Shown piece by piece: positions 20,915-30,204 of a stretch of DNA of 64,000 bases (position 1 is the first letter of the stretch; each line of letters starts with the position of its first letter). The stretch covers positions 1-64,000 of the forward strand of contig NZ_RAHJ01000017.1 in the NCBI RefSeq assembly GCF_003605755.1, given 5' to 3'. Position numbers and translations under genes: made by a program. Under the pieces are notes generated by a model, which saw nothing but the letters and a program-made list of their open reading frames with translations, ran no database searches and was not told where the DNA came from. The stretch is from Tsuneonella suprasediminis (lineage in GTDB: Bacteria > Pseudomonadota > Alphaproteobacteria > Sphingomonadales > Sphingomonadaceae).

Positions 20915-20934
20915 GGGTGCGGAGAACCGCACCC
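20915..20934. terminator. Bidirectional hairpin between convergent genes
   Basis: A perfect 8-bp GC-rich stem (GGGTGCGG/CCGCACCC) with an AGAA loop lies between the stop codons of the GGDEF-EAL gene and purQ. No T-run on either side, so the terminator call is moderate. Confidence 0.55.
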
Positions 20935-20949
20935 ACGCGTCCGATCGCG

Positions 20950-21627
20950 TCAGGCGGTAACGAGACCGCGCACTGCGCTTTCGAACAAAGCCCGGCCATC
21001 GCTGCCGCCGAGTTCGGGTTCGATGGCGCGTTCCGGATGGGGCATCATGCCCAGCACGGTGCCGGTTTCATTGAGTACCCCTGCGATAGACCGCTGCGAT
21101 CCGTTGACTTCATCGGTATAACGGAACGCCACCCGGCCTTCGCCCTCGATTCGGTTGAGCGTTTCGTCGTCGGCAAAAAAGTTGCCGTCATGGTGCGCCA
21201 CAGGAATGGCGATCGTTTGCCCTGCGTCGTATCCGGCGGTGAACAACGATTGATTGTTCTCCACCGTCAGCGGCACGGTCCGGCAGGTAAAAGTGAGCTG
21301 GGCATTCCGCATCAGAGCACCGGGCAACAGCCCACTTTCGGTCAGTACCTGAAAGCCATTGCATACGCCCAGCACGGGAATCCCGCGCCCGGCCGCGTCG
21401 ATCACAGCGCGCATCACCGGGCTGCGACTGGCAATGGCGCCGCACCGCAGATAGTCGCCATAGGAGAAGCCGCCGGGAATGGCGATAAAGTCCAGCCTGT
21501 CGGGCAAGTCTACATCGCCGTGCCAGACACGCAGCGCCTTTTCACCGGACACTTTTTCCAATGCGACCGCCATATCGCGATCGCAGTTGGAGCCGGGGAA
21601 GGTTATCACTGCGCCGCGGAAGGCCAT
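20950..21627 (-). CDS. purQ: FGAM synthase glutaminase subunit PurQ
   Basis: 225 residues. It releases ammonia from glutamine for phosphoribosylformylglycinamidine synthase (purine biosynthesis step 4), acting with PurS and PurL. The class I glutaminase nucleophile is Cys89 in GVCNGFQ; MMPHPER near the C-terminus supplies the His-Glu pair. Start at [14 protein letters not shown], whose ATG overlaps the purS stop by one base (TGATG), indicating coupling. No purL is in the window. Confidence 0.96.
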   Translation of the reverse strand: MAFRGAVITFPGSNCDRDMAVALEKVSGEKALRVWHGDVDLPDRLDFIAIPGGFSYGDYLRCGAIASRSPVMRAVIDAAGRGIPVLGVCNGFQVLTESGLLPGALMRNAQLTFTCRTVPLTVENNQSLFTAGYDAGQTIAIPVAHHDGNFFADDETLNRIEGEGRVAFRYTDEVNGSQRSIAGVLNETGTVLGMMPHPERAIEPELGGSDGRALFESAVRGLVTA

Positions 21628-21866
21628 CACGCTGCCTCCAGCTTTTCGATCCGGTAGTTTTCGATCACCATATTGGCCAGCAGCTTGCGGCACATCTCAT
21701 CGAGTGCGTCGTCAGTCGTGTCGTCCGCTACGTCCATTTCGATGAAGCGGCCAACGCGGACATCGGCGACCCCGGCAAAGCCGAGCCCTTCGAGAGCATG
21801 GTGAACGGCGCGACCCTGAGGGTCGAGTACCCCGGGTTTAAGCGATACATAGACGCGGACTTTCAT
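21627..21866 (-). CDS. purS: FGAM synthase subunit PurS
   Basis: 79 residues, normal for PurS, beginning [18 protein letters not shown] with the family segment [11 protein letters not shown]. It is the small structural subunit that bridges PurQ and small-type PurL. Start codon is preceded by a GGAGGGCC-type region on the minus strand. Directly upstream of and overlapping purQ. Confidence 0.96.
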   Translation of the reverse strand: MKVRVYVSLKPGVLDPQGRAVHHALEGLGFAGVADVRVGRFIEMDVADDTTDDALDEMCRKLLANMVIENYRIEKLEAA

Positions 21867-22035
21867 CGGAGGGCCTTTCGCTGGCTTGCATTCCGGTTGC
21901 GGCGCCTATGCCGCCAGTCTGCCACAAGGGCAAGAGAGGGCGACGTATGATTGGTTGATCAATCACAGCTTTGTACGTTTCCCACGCGCTCTACGCAGCC
22001 CGGATGTTTTGCTCACTGCGACTGAAAGCGGGCTG

Positions 22036-22069
22036 CCTCCCCATATCCGGCGTCGCCGGAATGGGGAGG
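22036..22069 (-). terminator. Hairpin downstream of the M16 peptidase gene
   Basis: Arms of 15-16 nt (CCTCCCCATATCCGGC against GCCGGAATGGGGAGG, one bulged base) with a 3-nt loop, 7 bases past the stop codon of the leftward peptidase gene. Weak T content after the stem, so termination is likely but not certain. Confidence 0.55.
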
Positions 22070-22076
22070 AGGGGCA

Positions 22077-25052
22077 TCAGCGCCCAATTTCTGGAGCGAC
22101 CGGTGCGGTGGATGCGGGGCGCGTATCACCCGAATTGGGCGCTTCTGTCGTGGAAGGAGTGGATTTTTCTGTGCTCACCGCCGGGACCACGACGACCTCC
22201 ACTGCGGCATTGGGTGTGAGGTACTCACCTGCAGTTTGTCGCAATTGGCGATGGGTTACCGCCTTCAGCCGCTTGGGCATTTCTTCGAAACGCTCGATAA
22301 GTTCGGGCTGGGTCTGCGCCCGGTCGACGAGGCGCAGCCAGCCCCCGTTCGTTTTGAGTGCATTGGCATAGTCTTCGAGTAGAGGCTGGCGCGCGCGCTT
22401 AAGCAGATCGCTGGAGATCGGTTTGCGGGATAGGTCGCGCAAAACGGCTGCAATGGACGCCCGTGTCACATCGAGATCTTTCACATCGACCGAGGCCGCG
22501 AGCGAGAACGTGCCATAATCGATCCACAGGTGCGAAATGCTGCTCGACACGTCGGGGCTGTAGGTTTTGCCCAGGCGTTCGCGCAGTTCATCCTGCAATT
22601 CGATCTTCACAATGCGTTCGAGCAATTCGAATTGCGCCATCTTGGCGGGGTCCCTATCCCCGACAGTGGGCCAGATGAAGCCGATCAATGCCTGATCGCT
22701 TTCGCCGGTGTGATAGATCGTGTGACGAGTGCGCTTATCTGTGAATGGGCGTTGGCGCAGCCAGGGGGAATCGCGGAATTCGGTTTCGCGTGCGGGCAGA
22801 GCACCCAGGGTGCGCGCGACCTGCGCTATAACCGCCTGTTGATCGAAATCTCCCACCAGCGCCAGTTCGATGGCCCCATGCTCAAGTCGATCGGCGATGG
22901 CGTAACGCAGTTTGTGAAACGACAGCGCTTCATAGGCGCATTGCGGCTGCAAGCTGAAACGCGGGTCCGAATTCGACAGAATGCCCCCGATCGATGTGCC
23001 CAGCGCGCTGGCCGGTGTCGCATCCTTCTGTTTGAAGAAATTGGCGATCGAGCGCTGGTAGCGAACTTCGCCTTCTCTGCGATAGCCGGGATCGGTAATT
23101 GCAGCGGTCAGCAGATCGAGTTGTTGAGACATATCTTCCGGCACGGTGGTCCCGTCCATCACGAACGCATCCCCCCTGCTTTGAATATTGAGGCTGACGG
23201 TTCGGCCCGCAAAGATACTTTCGATTTCATCCTGTGAATGTTTGCCGAGGCCCCCAAGCGGCAGGGTCGATACCATGGCAGTAGTCAGCGGTTCCTGCGC
23301 GGTGTTCAGCAGATCGCCACCGTCGAGCGATAGGCGAAATGCAATCCGATCCTTTTGCAGATCGGTTTGCTTGAGGTTGAGGCGCACCCCGTTGGCGAAA
23401 CGGATTTCACGAATTCCCAGAACCGGACTGATTGTGTCCGACACGACAGTGCCCGGCGTGCCGAAATCGTCATACCCAAATTGCGGAACATCCTTCGCTT
23501 CCGGCTGCGCAACGGGGGCGACGATCGCTGTGTCCCACGTTTGCCGCAAGGCGTCGGCCCCGCCCGCAGGTGCAGTGCGCCCCTGGAACCGGATCAGCGG
23601 ATCGTCGAGTGGAGCAGCATCCTGACGCAATGCGGCCAGCACATTGACTGGCGTTATAGCGGGTGCAAATGCCTCGAATCGTTCGAGCGAGCTTTGAGGA
23701 GTGGACGGCACGAGCCCGTCTCGCAGCAGGTTCTCCATCGCGTTGACGAGCGCCGCATTGCTGCGGGTATCCTGCGAATTCGCAGCATTGACCTGCGCTG
23801 CACGCAGGCGGGCGACCTGTTCGGCAACCTCGGCGCCGGTGAAGCCATAGATCATCGACTGGCGCCAGACTTTGGCCGCGGCATCAAGCCCGGTCTGCCA
23901 GCCGCCATCGACGGTATCGATCGTGAGCCCGGTTACATTGGCGGACTGAAACAGATCGTTTGAGCCGAAACCGGCGGCACGAAATGGGGGATCATCGGTG
24001 CGAACCAATTGCGCCAGCCGTCGGTTGACGATGGCATAGCCGACCTGTCGCAACAGGTTTTGCTGCCGCTGGGCAATGGTATCGGGCTCGTTCCGCCAAC
24101 GGGACAGGCGGCTGACAGTCACCCGTTCCGACAGGGCGGGATCGAGGTAGACGTGGGACAACCCCTTGCGACTGGTATCGATCGGACTGGCGACTTTCGC
24201 GGATGGCGGGGCGGATGGTTGCCAGACGCCGAACATTGAGCGGATTTTCGCTTCGACTTTAGCCACGTCGATATCGCCCACTACGATCAGCACAGTATTG
24301 GCCGGGACATAGGTGCGTTTGTAAAATCCACGCAGTCGCGCCGGGTCAGCCGCGCGAATTGTTTCGTCGATTCCTATCGGGAGACGCTGGGTATAGCGCG
24401 CATCCGGGGTCAGAAATTGCCATGAATCTTCTGTCGCGCGCAGGGCAAATGTGTTCCTGTCCCGCTTCTCGGCCAGAATAACACCCTGCTCCCGCTCCAC
24501 CGCAGCAGGTGAGAGGGTGAGGTTGGATGCAGTTTCGCGCATCAGCATCAGTGCGGTGTCGATCATATCGCCATCGGTGCGTGGCAGATCGAGTTTATAC
24601 GTCGTGGTTTCGAAACCGGTGGAGGCATTGGTATCGGCGCCGAAGGCCAACCCTTTGCGTTCCAGCAGTTTGACCATTTCCCCTTCGGGAATTTTGGCCG
24701 AACCGTTGAACGCCATATGTTCGAGGTAGTGCGCCAGCCCGCGTTCATCGTCGTGTTCTTCCAGCGAACCGGAACCGATCCGCAGTCGCACCAGTGCGGT
24801 GCCAGCGGGCGTCTCATTATGTCGCAAGGCATAGCGCATACCATTCGGCAGAGTGCCGAACGTCCATGCCGGATCGACCGGAACGTCGCTACGCGTATAA
24901 TTCCATTCGTAATCCGAAGCGGGGCCGAGCGGGGGCACCGCGACCGCCGTATATTGCCCCATTGCCGGAGGCGCATCCGATTGTGCCGCAAGGGGAGCTG
25001 TCAGGGCAAGAGAGACGAGCGCAAGAGGCGCAATAACCGAATAGTACCGCAT
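22077..25052 (-). CDS. M16 (pitrilysin-family) zinc metallopeptidase, exported
   Basis: About 991 residues with a signal peptide (MRYYSVIAPLALVSLALTAPLAAQ), so periplasmic or envelope-bound. The inverted zinc motif HxxEH is HYLEH at 108-112, and the third ligand lies in VEREQGVILAEKRDR (about Glu188). Four M16 subdomains are expected at this length: an active N half and an inactive C half (for example IGFIWPTVGDRDP). The substrate is unknown; relatives degrade peptides. Start is the ATG before the signal peptide rather than one 12 codons upstream. It sits between purS and purC on the same strand, separating genes of one pathway. Confidence 0.93.
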   Translation of the reverse strand: MRYYSVIAPLALVSLALTAPLAAQSDAPPAMGQYTAVAVPPLGPASDYEWNYTRSDVPVDPAWTFGTLPNGMRYALRHNETPAGTALVRLRIGSGSLEEHDDERGLAHYLEHMAFNGSAKIPEGEMVKLLERKGLAFGADTNASTGFETTTYKLDLPRTDGDMIDTALMLMRETASNLTLSPAAVEREQGVILAEKRDRNTFALRATEDSWQFLTPDARYTQRLPIGIDETIRAADPARLRGFYKRTYVPANTVLIVVGDIDVAKVEAKIRSMFGVWQPSAPPSAKVASPIDTSRKGLSHVYLDPALSERVTVSRLSRWRNEPDTIAQRQQNLLRQVGYAIVNRRLAQLVRTDDPPFRAAGFGSNDLFQSANVTGLTIDTVDGGWQTGLDAAAKVWRQSMIYGFTGAEVAEQVARLRAAQVNAANSQDTRSNAALVNAMENLLRDGLVPSTPQSSLERFEAFAPAITPVNVLAALRQDAAPLDDPLIRFQGRTAPAGGADALRQTWDTAIVAPVAQPEAKDVPQFGYDDFGTPGTVVSDTISPVLGIREIRFANGVRLNLKQTDLQKDRIAFRLSLDGGDLLNTAQEPLTTAMVSTLPLGGLGKHSQDEIESIFAGRTVSLNIQSRGDAFVMDGTTVPEDMSQQLDLLTAAITDPGYRREGEVRYQRSIANFFKQKDATPASALGTSIGGILSNSDPRFSLQPQCAYEALSFHKLRYAIADRLEHGAIELALVGDFDQQAVIAQVARTLGALPARETEFRDSPWLRQRPFTDKRTRHTIYHTGESDQALIGFIWPTVGDRDPAKMAQFELLERIVKIELQDELRERLGKTYSPDVSSSISHLWIDYGTFSLAASVDVKDLDVTRASIAAVLRDLSRKPISSDLLKRARQPLLEDYANALKTNGGWLRLVDRAQTQPELIERFEEMPKRLKAVTHRQLRQTAGEYLTPNAAVEVVVVPAVSTEKSTPSTTEAPNSGDTRPASTAPVAPEIGR

Positions 25053-25229
25053 CGGCTCAGGTTTGCCCGATATAAGGGCGAAGAACAATAGTGTTCATCG
25101 CGCGATAAATTATCTTGTTTTGAAATAACGAAGTTTCAAATATAAGTTAATAGCGGGTCGATGAATATACCATTTCTTACTAAAAGATCGCCCGGTCATG
25201 CTGCGTGATCTGCGATTCGGTAATCGCCG

Positions 25230-25272
25230 CAACCCCTGCTGGATATTGGTGTACAATACGCAGCAGGGGTTG
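25230..25272 (-). terminator. Long two-tier hairpin downstream of purC
   Basis: A 12-bp outer stem (CAACCCCTGCTG/CAGCAGGGGTTG), a 2-nt internal mismatch (GA/CG), an inner 5-bp stem (TATTG/CAATA) and a GTGTA loop, starting 23 bases past the purC stop. No T-run. It may stop purC transcription or stabilise its 3' end. Confidence 0.5.
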
Positions 25273-25295
25273 GCGATTTGGAACGATTTGACCGG

Positions 25296-26102
25296 TTATT
25301 TCTTCGGTTTCGTTTTGCCGCGCAGGCGACCACGGTGGGCGGACAGGTCGAATACTTCGCCTGGCCCGCCATCGTCGTTCTGCAACAGACCGAGACGGCG
25401 AGCGACTTCCTGATAGGCCTCTTCCTCGCCGCCCATGTCGCGGCGGAAACGATCCTTGTCCAGTTTCTCCCCTGTGGCGAGATCCCACAGGCGACAACCA
25501 TCGGGGCTGATTTCATCAGCCAGAATCACGCGGGCATAGTCGCCATCCCACAGTCGCCCGAATTCCAGCTTGAAATCGACCAGCCGGATGCCGATGGCGG
25601 CGAACATGCCGGACAGGAAATCGTTGATGCGGATTGCCATGCTCGACATATCCTGCATCTCTTCATGGGTGGCCCAGTTGAAGCAGGCGATTTCTTCTTC
25701 CGACACAAAAGGATCGCCGAGGCCGTCATCCTTGTAGCTGTATTCCAGCAGCGTGTGCGGCAGCGGTTCGCCTTCTTCGATGCCTAGCCGTTTGGACAGC
25801 GAGCCGGCGGCCACGTTGCGGACGATCACTTCGAGAGGAATGATTTCCACCTGCCGCACAAGCTGTTCGCGCATGTTAAGGCGCCGGATGAAGTGGGTGG
25901 GGATGCCGATGTGCGCCAGACGGGTGAAGACATATTCGCTGATGCGATTATTGATCACGCCCTTGCCGTTGATCGTACCCTTTTTCTGGGCATTGAAGGC
26001 GGTCGCGTCGTCCTTGAAATACTGAATCAGCGTGCCCGGTTCGGGCCCTTCGTAGAGGATCTTGGCCTTGCCTTCGTAGATCTGGCGGCGGCGGGTCGAC
26101 AT
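25296..26102 (-). CDS. purC: SAICAR synthetase
   Basis: 268 residues. It condenses CAIR with aspartate using ATP (purine biosynthesis). Family motifs seen: [37 protein letters not shown], the [17 protein letters not shown] segment, FKLEFGR and [15 protein letters not shown]. The start is the ATG giving [11 protein letters not shown], with AGAGG upstream; the open frame continues far upstream but with non-coding-like composition. A lysine-rich tail ends the protein. Cytoplasmic. Confidence 0.96.
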   Translation of the reverse strand: MSTRRRQIYEGKAKILYEGPEPGTLIQYFKDDATAFNAQKKGTINGKGVINNRISEYVFTRLAHIGIPTHFIRRLNMREQLVRQVEIIPLEVIVRNVAAGSLSKRLGIEEGEPLPHTLLEYSYKDDGLGDPFVSEEEIACFNWATHEEMQDMSSMAIRINDFLSGMFAAIGIRLVDFKLEFGRLWDGDYARVILADEISPDGCRLWDLATGEKLDKDRFRRDMGGEEEAYQEVARRLGLLQNDDGGPGEVFDLSAHRGRLRGKTKPKK

Positions 26103-26332
26103 GGGCGGCACCTCTGGCGTTAAAATACATGGCCCCGGCGGGCGAGTCCCAAGGGGGCTCGCGCAGTGCCGGGGCATAGCGCCGCACATAAGCAAACGGC
26201 GGGGCAAAAGCAATTGGCGCGCGACCGGGTGCCTTGGGGCTGATCGGCATCGGGGCGATGGTGTGGCGGAAGCAAAGCTGGCGATAGGCCAAAGAGGTGG
26301 ATTTTCGTGCTGTCGGTACTTTCCCACTCCTT

Positions 26333-26453
26333 CGTCATTGCGAACGAAGGGAAGCAATCCATAGCGCGAGGATGGCAGCCGGTACATCGGCTGCGAGGGA
26401 GGTAAAGTGCGGTCCGTGGATTGCCGCGTCAGCTGCGGTTCCTCGCAATGACG
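26333..26453. repeat. REP-like imperfect palindrome between purC and the antiporter gene
   Basis: Left arm CGTCATTGCGAACGAAGGG (26333-26351) continuing to AAGCAATCCA at 26352-26361; right arm begins TGGATTGC (26417) and ends CCTCGCAATGACG (26441-26453). The arms pair at both tips around about 55 bp. The CGTCATTGCGA...TCGCAATGACG form is a common intergenic repeat in this group. It lies in the 479-bp gap upstream of purC and downstream of the antiporter gene; no gene is seen in this gap. Confidence 0.7.
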
Positions 26454-26581
26454 AATGGGTGGGTGAAGGTGCGTTTCAGCCGGTATCGCTTCACTATCCG
26501 TCACTCCGGCCTCCGAGCCGGGGGCCAGCTTCCTCCGCCAGCACGCGGGAAGATGCAGCGACCACTTGCGTTTCTATCCCC

Positions 26582-27898
26582 CTAATAATCGCTGCCCATG
26601 CCGATCCGTTCGGGTTCCGGTTCGACCGACGGCATGTGCTGGCGTTGCAACCGCTCAATCATTTTGCCAAGCGTGGCGCGCTGGATCAGCACGGAAAACA
26701 GCACGGCGGCAAATGTCGCGGCCAGCAGCAGGTGGCGTGTTTCGCCCGGCGGCAGAGACAGGACCAGCGCAATCGATATCCCTCCGCGCAGGCCACCCCA
26801 CCACAACACTCGTACAGCGCCGGGTGCGTCGAGACTGACACCCGGCACCGTCTTGACCATCGCCCCCACAGAAATCGCACGTGCGATCAGTGTCACGACG
26901 ATAGCGGCGAGCCCGATCATGATATGCCCGTGGCCCGGCACAAGCGCGATCATTTCCAGCCCGATCAGCAGGAACAGGATCGAATTGAGCACTTCGTCCA
27001 CCAGTTCCCAGAACTTGTGGACGTAATCGCGGGTCACGTCGCTCATCGCGCGTTCGAAGCCGTAATTGCCGATCAGCAGTCCGGCCACCGCCATCGCCAG
27101 CGGGCCGGACATGTGCAGCGAACTGGCGAGCGCATAGCCACCCATCACGATGGCCAGCGTGATGAGCACCTCCAGCGTATATTCGTCCATGCTCTTCAGC
27201 GCTTTGAACCCGACATAGCCGATCACGAACCCAATCGCGATGCCGCCGCCTGCCTCCAGCGCGAACAGGCGGACACCTTCGGACAGGCTGAAATCGGCCC
27301 CGGTCAGCGCTGCGCCGAGCAGGATCGTGAACACCACGATACCCACGCCATCGTTGAACAGGCTTTCGCCAGCAACTGCCGCCTGCAACGATTGCGGCAC
27401 GTTCTCTTCGCGCAGAACGCCGAGCACGGACACCGGGTCTGTCGGGGAAATCAGCGCCCCGAATACGAAATACCAGATCGGTGCAATTGGCAGAGCAAGC
27501 AGGATACCAACACCCCACATCAGCGCGCCGACGACGATAGTGGAGATAATCACGCCGAATGTGGACAGCAGCAGAACCGGTAGCCAGTCCTTACGCAATT
27601 GCTCCAGATTCACATGCAGCGCCCCGGCGAACAGCAGGAAGCTGAGCATGCCCTGCAACAGGGTATCGGTGAAATCCATCCGCTGGAGCAATTGCGCCAC
27701 CCAATCGTCCAGCGTGATGCCGGGGATCAGCGCATCTACCACCATCGCGCCGATCGAGGTGAGCGCGCCCATCACCGTCAGCCCGATGGTGTGCGGCAAG
27801 CGGATATAATGGTGGTTGATATAGCCCAGAACGGCCGCCGCCACGACAAGGATCGCGGCGATATCGAACGCTTCTAGCGCAGAGGAACTTTCGTGCAT
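26582..27898 (-). CDS. CPA1-family Na+/H+ antiporter
   Basis: 438 residues with about 12 hydrophobic segments, an inner-membrane cation/proton antiporter of the NhaP/CPA1 type that expels Na+ (or K+) in exchange for protons. Diagnostic motifs are SPTDPVSV at 151-158 and the ion-binding GESLFNDG at 177-184. The C-terminal tail after about 405 is short, so a large regulatory domain is absent. Ion specificity cannot be read from the sequence. It is the last chromosomal gene before the transposon; its start is 110 bp from the target duplication. Confidence 0.93.
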   Translation of the reverse strand: MHESSSALEAFDIAAILVVAAAVLGYINHHYIRLPHTIGLTVMGALTSIGAMVVDALIPGITLDDWVAQLLQRMDFTDTLLQGMLSFLLFAGALHVNLEQLRKDWLPVLLLSTFGVIISTIVVGALMWGVGILLALPIAPIWYFVFGALISPTDPVSVLGVLREENVPQSLQAAVAGESLFNDGVGIVVFTILLGAALTGADFSLSEGVRLFALEAGGGIAIGFVIGYVGFKALKSMDEYTLEVLITLAIVMGGYALASSLHMSGPLAMAVAGLLIGNYGFERAMSDVTRDYVHKFWELVDEVLNSILFLLIGLEMIALVPGHGHIMIGLAAIVVTLIARAISVGAMVKTVPGVSLDAPGAVRVLWWGGLRGGISIALVLSLPPGETRHLLLAATFAAVLFSVLIQRATLGKMIERLQRQHMPSVEPEPERIGMGSDY

Positions 27899-28008
27899 GG
27901 GTGCTGCAATAGCGCGGTGTCAGCTATCTCGCCAGTTGTAGCGCCAGCTATGCGAACACGCGAATGCCCGGTGTCGAGCAATCAGCCAATTGTCCGCGAT
28001 GGGGAAAG

Positions 28009-28013
28009 GGAGG
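28009..28013. repeat. Target-site duplication, left copy
   Basis: GGAGG immediately outside the left terminal repeat, matching GGAGG immediately outside the right terminal repeat (57568-57572). Five base pairs is the length made by Tn7-like transposases. Confidence 0.9.
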
Positions 28014-28032
28014 TAATCGGACCCGCTAAGAA
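28014..28032 (+). repeat. Left terminal inverted repeat
   Basis: TAATCGGACCCGCTAAGAA, the exact reverse complement of 57549-57567. It contains the outermost copy of the putative transposase-binding motif GACCCGCTAAG (28020-28030). Confidence 0.92.
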
Positions 28033-28140
28033 ATTTTAGGCCACAATCCGTAAAATCGACGAATGTAGGGATGACCCATTCGGGAAAACCCTCTTAGACA
28101 CCGGAATTTGGGTCGAAGACCCACTAACACTTAGCGGGTC
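28020..28140. promoter_or_regulatory. Left-end transposase binding-site array
   Basis: Copies of the 11-bp motif: GACCCGCTAAG at 28020-28030, a weak GACCCATTCGG at 28073-28083, GACCCACTAAC at 28118-28128 and an inverted GACCCGCTAAG (CTTAGCGGGTC) at 28130-28140. The spacing is wide, as at the left end of Tn7. The last two form an inverted pair separated by one base. The rest of the gap between nhaP-type gene and tniQ holds no gene. Confidence 0.75.
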
Positions 28141-28272
28141 GTCATAAACGAGCGCATGGTGGTTTCTCGGCATCCGCGCGGAAACGGATTAGCGGTTGGT
28201 GCTTACCGTCGCTGTTCTTGAGTGTCCGGCTCATCCGGATTGCTCTAGTTCACGCGTAACTTTACCAAGGAA

Positions 28273-30204
28273 CTATCCGGGCAATCCCCCGGCCATAGCC
28301 ACCTCAATGACAGCTCGCTCCCATCCGAGGGTGCAGATCTTCTTGATGCGCTTCTTACCGCGCAGGGGGGCCGGGAGGCGCCTATCAACTCCATTCCACC
28401 TTGCGAGTATCTCGGATTCGGAGATATACTTTGCTGCAGCGGCGAGCATCTTCCGACGATCATAGGAAGAGCTGCCGGGTGCAATGATCGTGCCGTTCTT
28501 CAGCGCTGCGCTGAACGACTTGGGATTTAGGTTGAGAAGCTCTTCGGTATCCCGCCGGTTGATACGCCGTTCGAACGTAAAGCCAGGGTAATCGCGGCAC
28601 TGGAAATTCAGATTGAGGATTTTGTCCAGATCATCTCGGCGGACGCGCACGCGATCCATAAACCTTCCGACCCCGTCATCGAGGCTGAAGGCGATTTCGC
28701 CGCGCATCATTGCCTGTATCAAAGGCCCCCAAGGCTTTTCCCTACCACCGATCGCCCTAAAGGCTCGACCAATGGCTAAGGAGCAATCTTCTTCTATTTC
28801 AACACTCGTGCTTTCCAGTCGCGTCAGTATGCGATGCCAGTCCGAGGCCTTCGCCTGCCTCTGCCTGAACGCGATCCTTACAGGACCAGTGTCATAGATC
28901 GTCAGTTCTCTGAGACAGGCCAGCTGCTCGACGCCATGCCGGCTGATGTTCATTCGTTCGGCGATCGAGCCGAAGGGGATTCGGTCATCGAGGTCTTGCC
29001 GCAGTCCCGCTAATTCAGCCGCTTCGAAAACCTCGTGCAGGTTGGTCGTCCCGCCCTTTATTACGGGCTGCAGCTCGGTCTCCCGTAGCCTGCCGACGAC
29101 CTTTTGACTGACCCCCAGCACCTTCTCCAATTGGGCAGAGTTTACTCCGACACCGAGCGTTGCCTTGACTGCCTGAAGTCCGCCAATCTCCAGCTGCGGG
29201 ACTGATGAACGAACGAGGTTCCGCAGTTCTTTCCACTGTCCGCGGAAGTTGGTGAAGTTGCGCGCGGCAACGGCTAAGCGATCGTCCCCTTCGACGGTGC
29301 CGCGAACCACACCTTGTAGAGCGTCGGTGACACTATTCGGCCAGTTGAGCAGAGCGGACGATCCTGCCGCAAGGATCTTCAAGCGGCGCTCGACCGGCAG
29401 TCGCTTCGCCTCATCGCGATCGCGCTGGCCATGGCCAGTGATAAGACATCCCATCCGCCAACCTGCTTCGAAAATGAGACCACGGTCGAACCCATGCAGC
29501 TGGGCAGGCATCGCCTCCACCGCAGTCTGGTGTCGAGCCTGATCGGGGTGGACGAGGTCTATCATAGGTCTGGTCGCCGCGAATTCTTCTTCAGATACCA
29601 CCGCTCCGTCGTGGCATGAGAGATCGAACCCGCACCTATGGCAGATCGCGAGCGCGCTCTTCGTCCAATTCAGCGCCCGTTCGCAGCGCGGGCATGTGTC
29701 GAGCAAGATTTCGCCCGAGATGGGACAGTGGGTCACAAGCCCGTGGTGCCCGAGTGCAGAATGATATCCGGCGCGAAGCCAGGTGGGCGTGACACGCTTC
29801 CTCAGGTTGAGGTCGTATCTCGGAATGATTGTCCCATGGAAATGGACACCCGGCATGTCGCTCCGTGCATCGCCTGCGCGCAGGTAGCGTCGACTATCGA
29901 CTTCGTCCGGTGCGAGACGGCATGCGAACGCGAGTTGATCGAAGTCTACACTGTCCATTACGGCAAGGTTGGTGTGTGCATGGAATGGGCCACCGCAGGC
30001 CGCTAGAATGGGCCGCACCATAGTCAGCCAATTTCTCGAAGCTATGCGGGCTACCAGTCCGATCAGGCTTTCGTCGACTTCCGGTCTGACCGACGTCATC
30101 ACCTGCGGACCCGAATGGTCCGGTCGGGACGACCGGCAGAGGTTGGACCTGCAGGTGTAGTCGCCGTCACGAAGCAATGTTTTCGTGATGGAGCGGCACG
30201 TCAT
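28273..30204 (-). CDS. tniQ: TniQ/TnsD-family target-site selection protein
   Basis: About 643 residues. A TniQ-type N-terminal region (DESLIGLVARIASRNW) is followed by a zinc-binding segment (THCPISGEILLDTCPRCERALN...ICHRCGFDLS) and a long C-terminal half with several helix-turn-helix-like stretches (for example IPFGSIAERMNISRHGVEQL), as in TnsD proteins that read a specific chromosomal site. It would direct insertion beside tRNA-Phe. I chose the ATG at 30204 because it overlaps the tnsC stop (ATGA); ATG 30099, just before the TniQ homology, is an alternative. Last gene of the operon, nearest the left end. Confidence 0.85.
   Translation of the reverse strand: MTCRSITKTLLRDGDYTCRSNLCRSSRPDHSGPQVMTSVRPEVDESLIGLVARIASRNWLTMVRPILAACGGPFHAHTNLAVMDSVDFDQLAFACRLAPDEVDSRRYLRAGDARSDMPGVHFHGTIIPRYDLNLRKRVTPTWLRAGYHSALGHHGLVTHCPISGEILLDTCPRCERALNWTKSALAICHRCGFDLSCHDGAVVSEEEFAATRPMIDLVHPDQARHQTAVEAMPAQLHGFDRGLIFEAGWRMGCLITGHGQRDRDEAKRLPVERRLKILAAGSSALLNWPNSVTDALQGVVRGTVEGDDRLAVAARNFTNFRGQWKELRNLVRSSVPQLEIGGLQAVKATLGVGVNSAQLEKVLGVSQKVVGRLRETELQPVIKGGTTNLHEVFEAAELAGLRQDLDDRIPFGSIAERMNISRHGVEQLACLRELTIYDTGPVRIAFRQRQAKASDWHRILTRLESTSVEIEEDCSLAIGRAFRAIGGREKPWGPLIQAMMRGEIAFSLDDGVGRFMDRVRVRRDDLDKILNLNFQCRDYPGFTFERRINRRDTEELLNLNPKSFSAALKNGTIIAPGSSSYDRRKMLAAAAKYISESEILARWNGVDRRLPAPLRGKKRIKKICTLGWERAVIEVAMAGGLPG

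Noticed and set aside
26297-27583. 428-codon plus-strand ORF
   Set aside because: Shadow of the antiporter gene on the other strand and partly across the REP-like repeat; Gln/His/Arg-rich translation without a domain.
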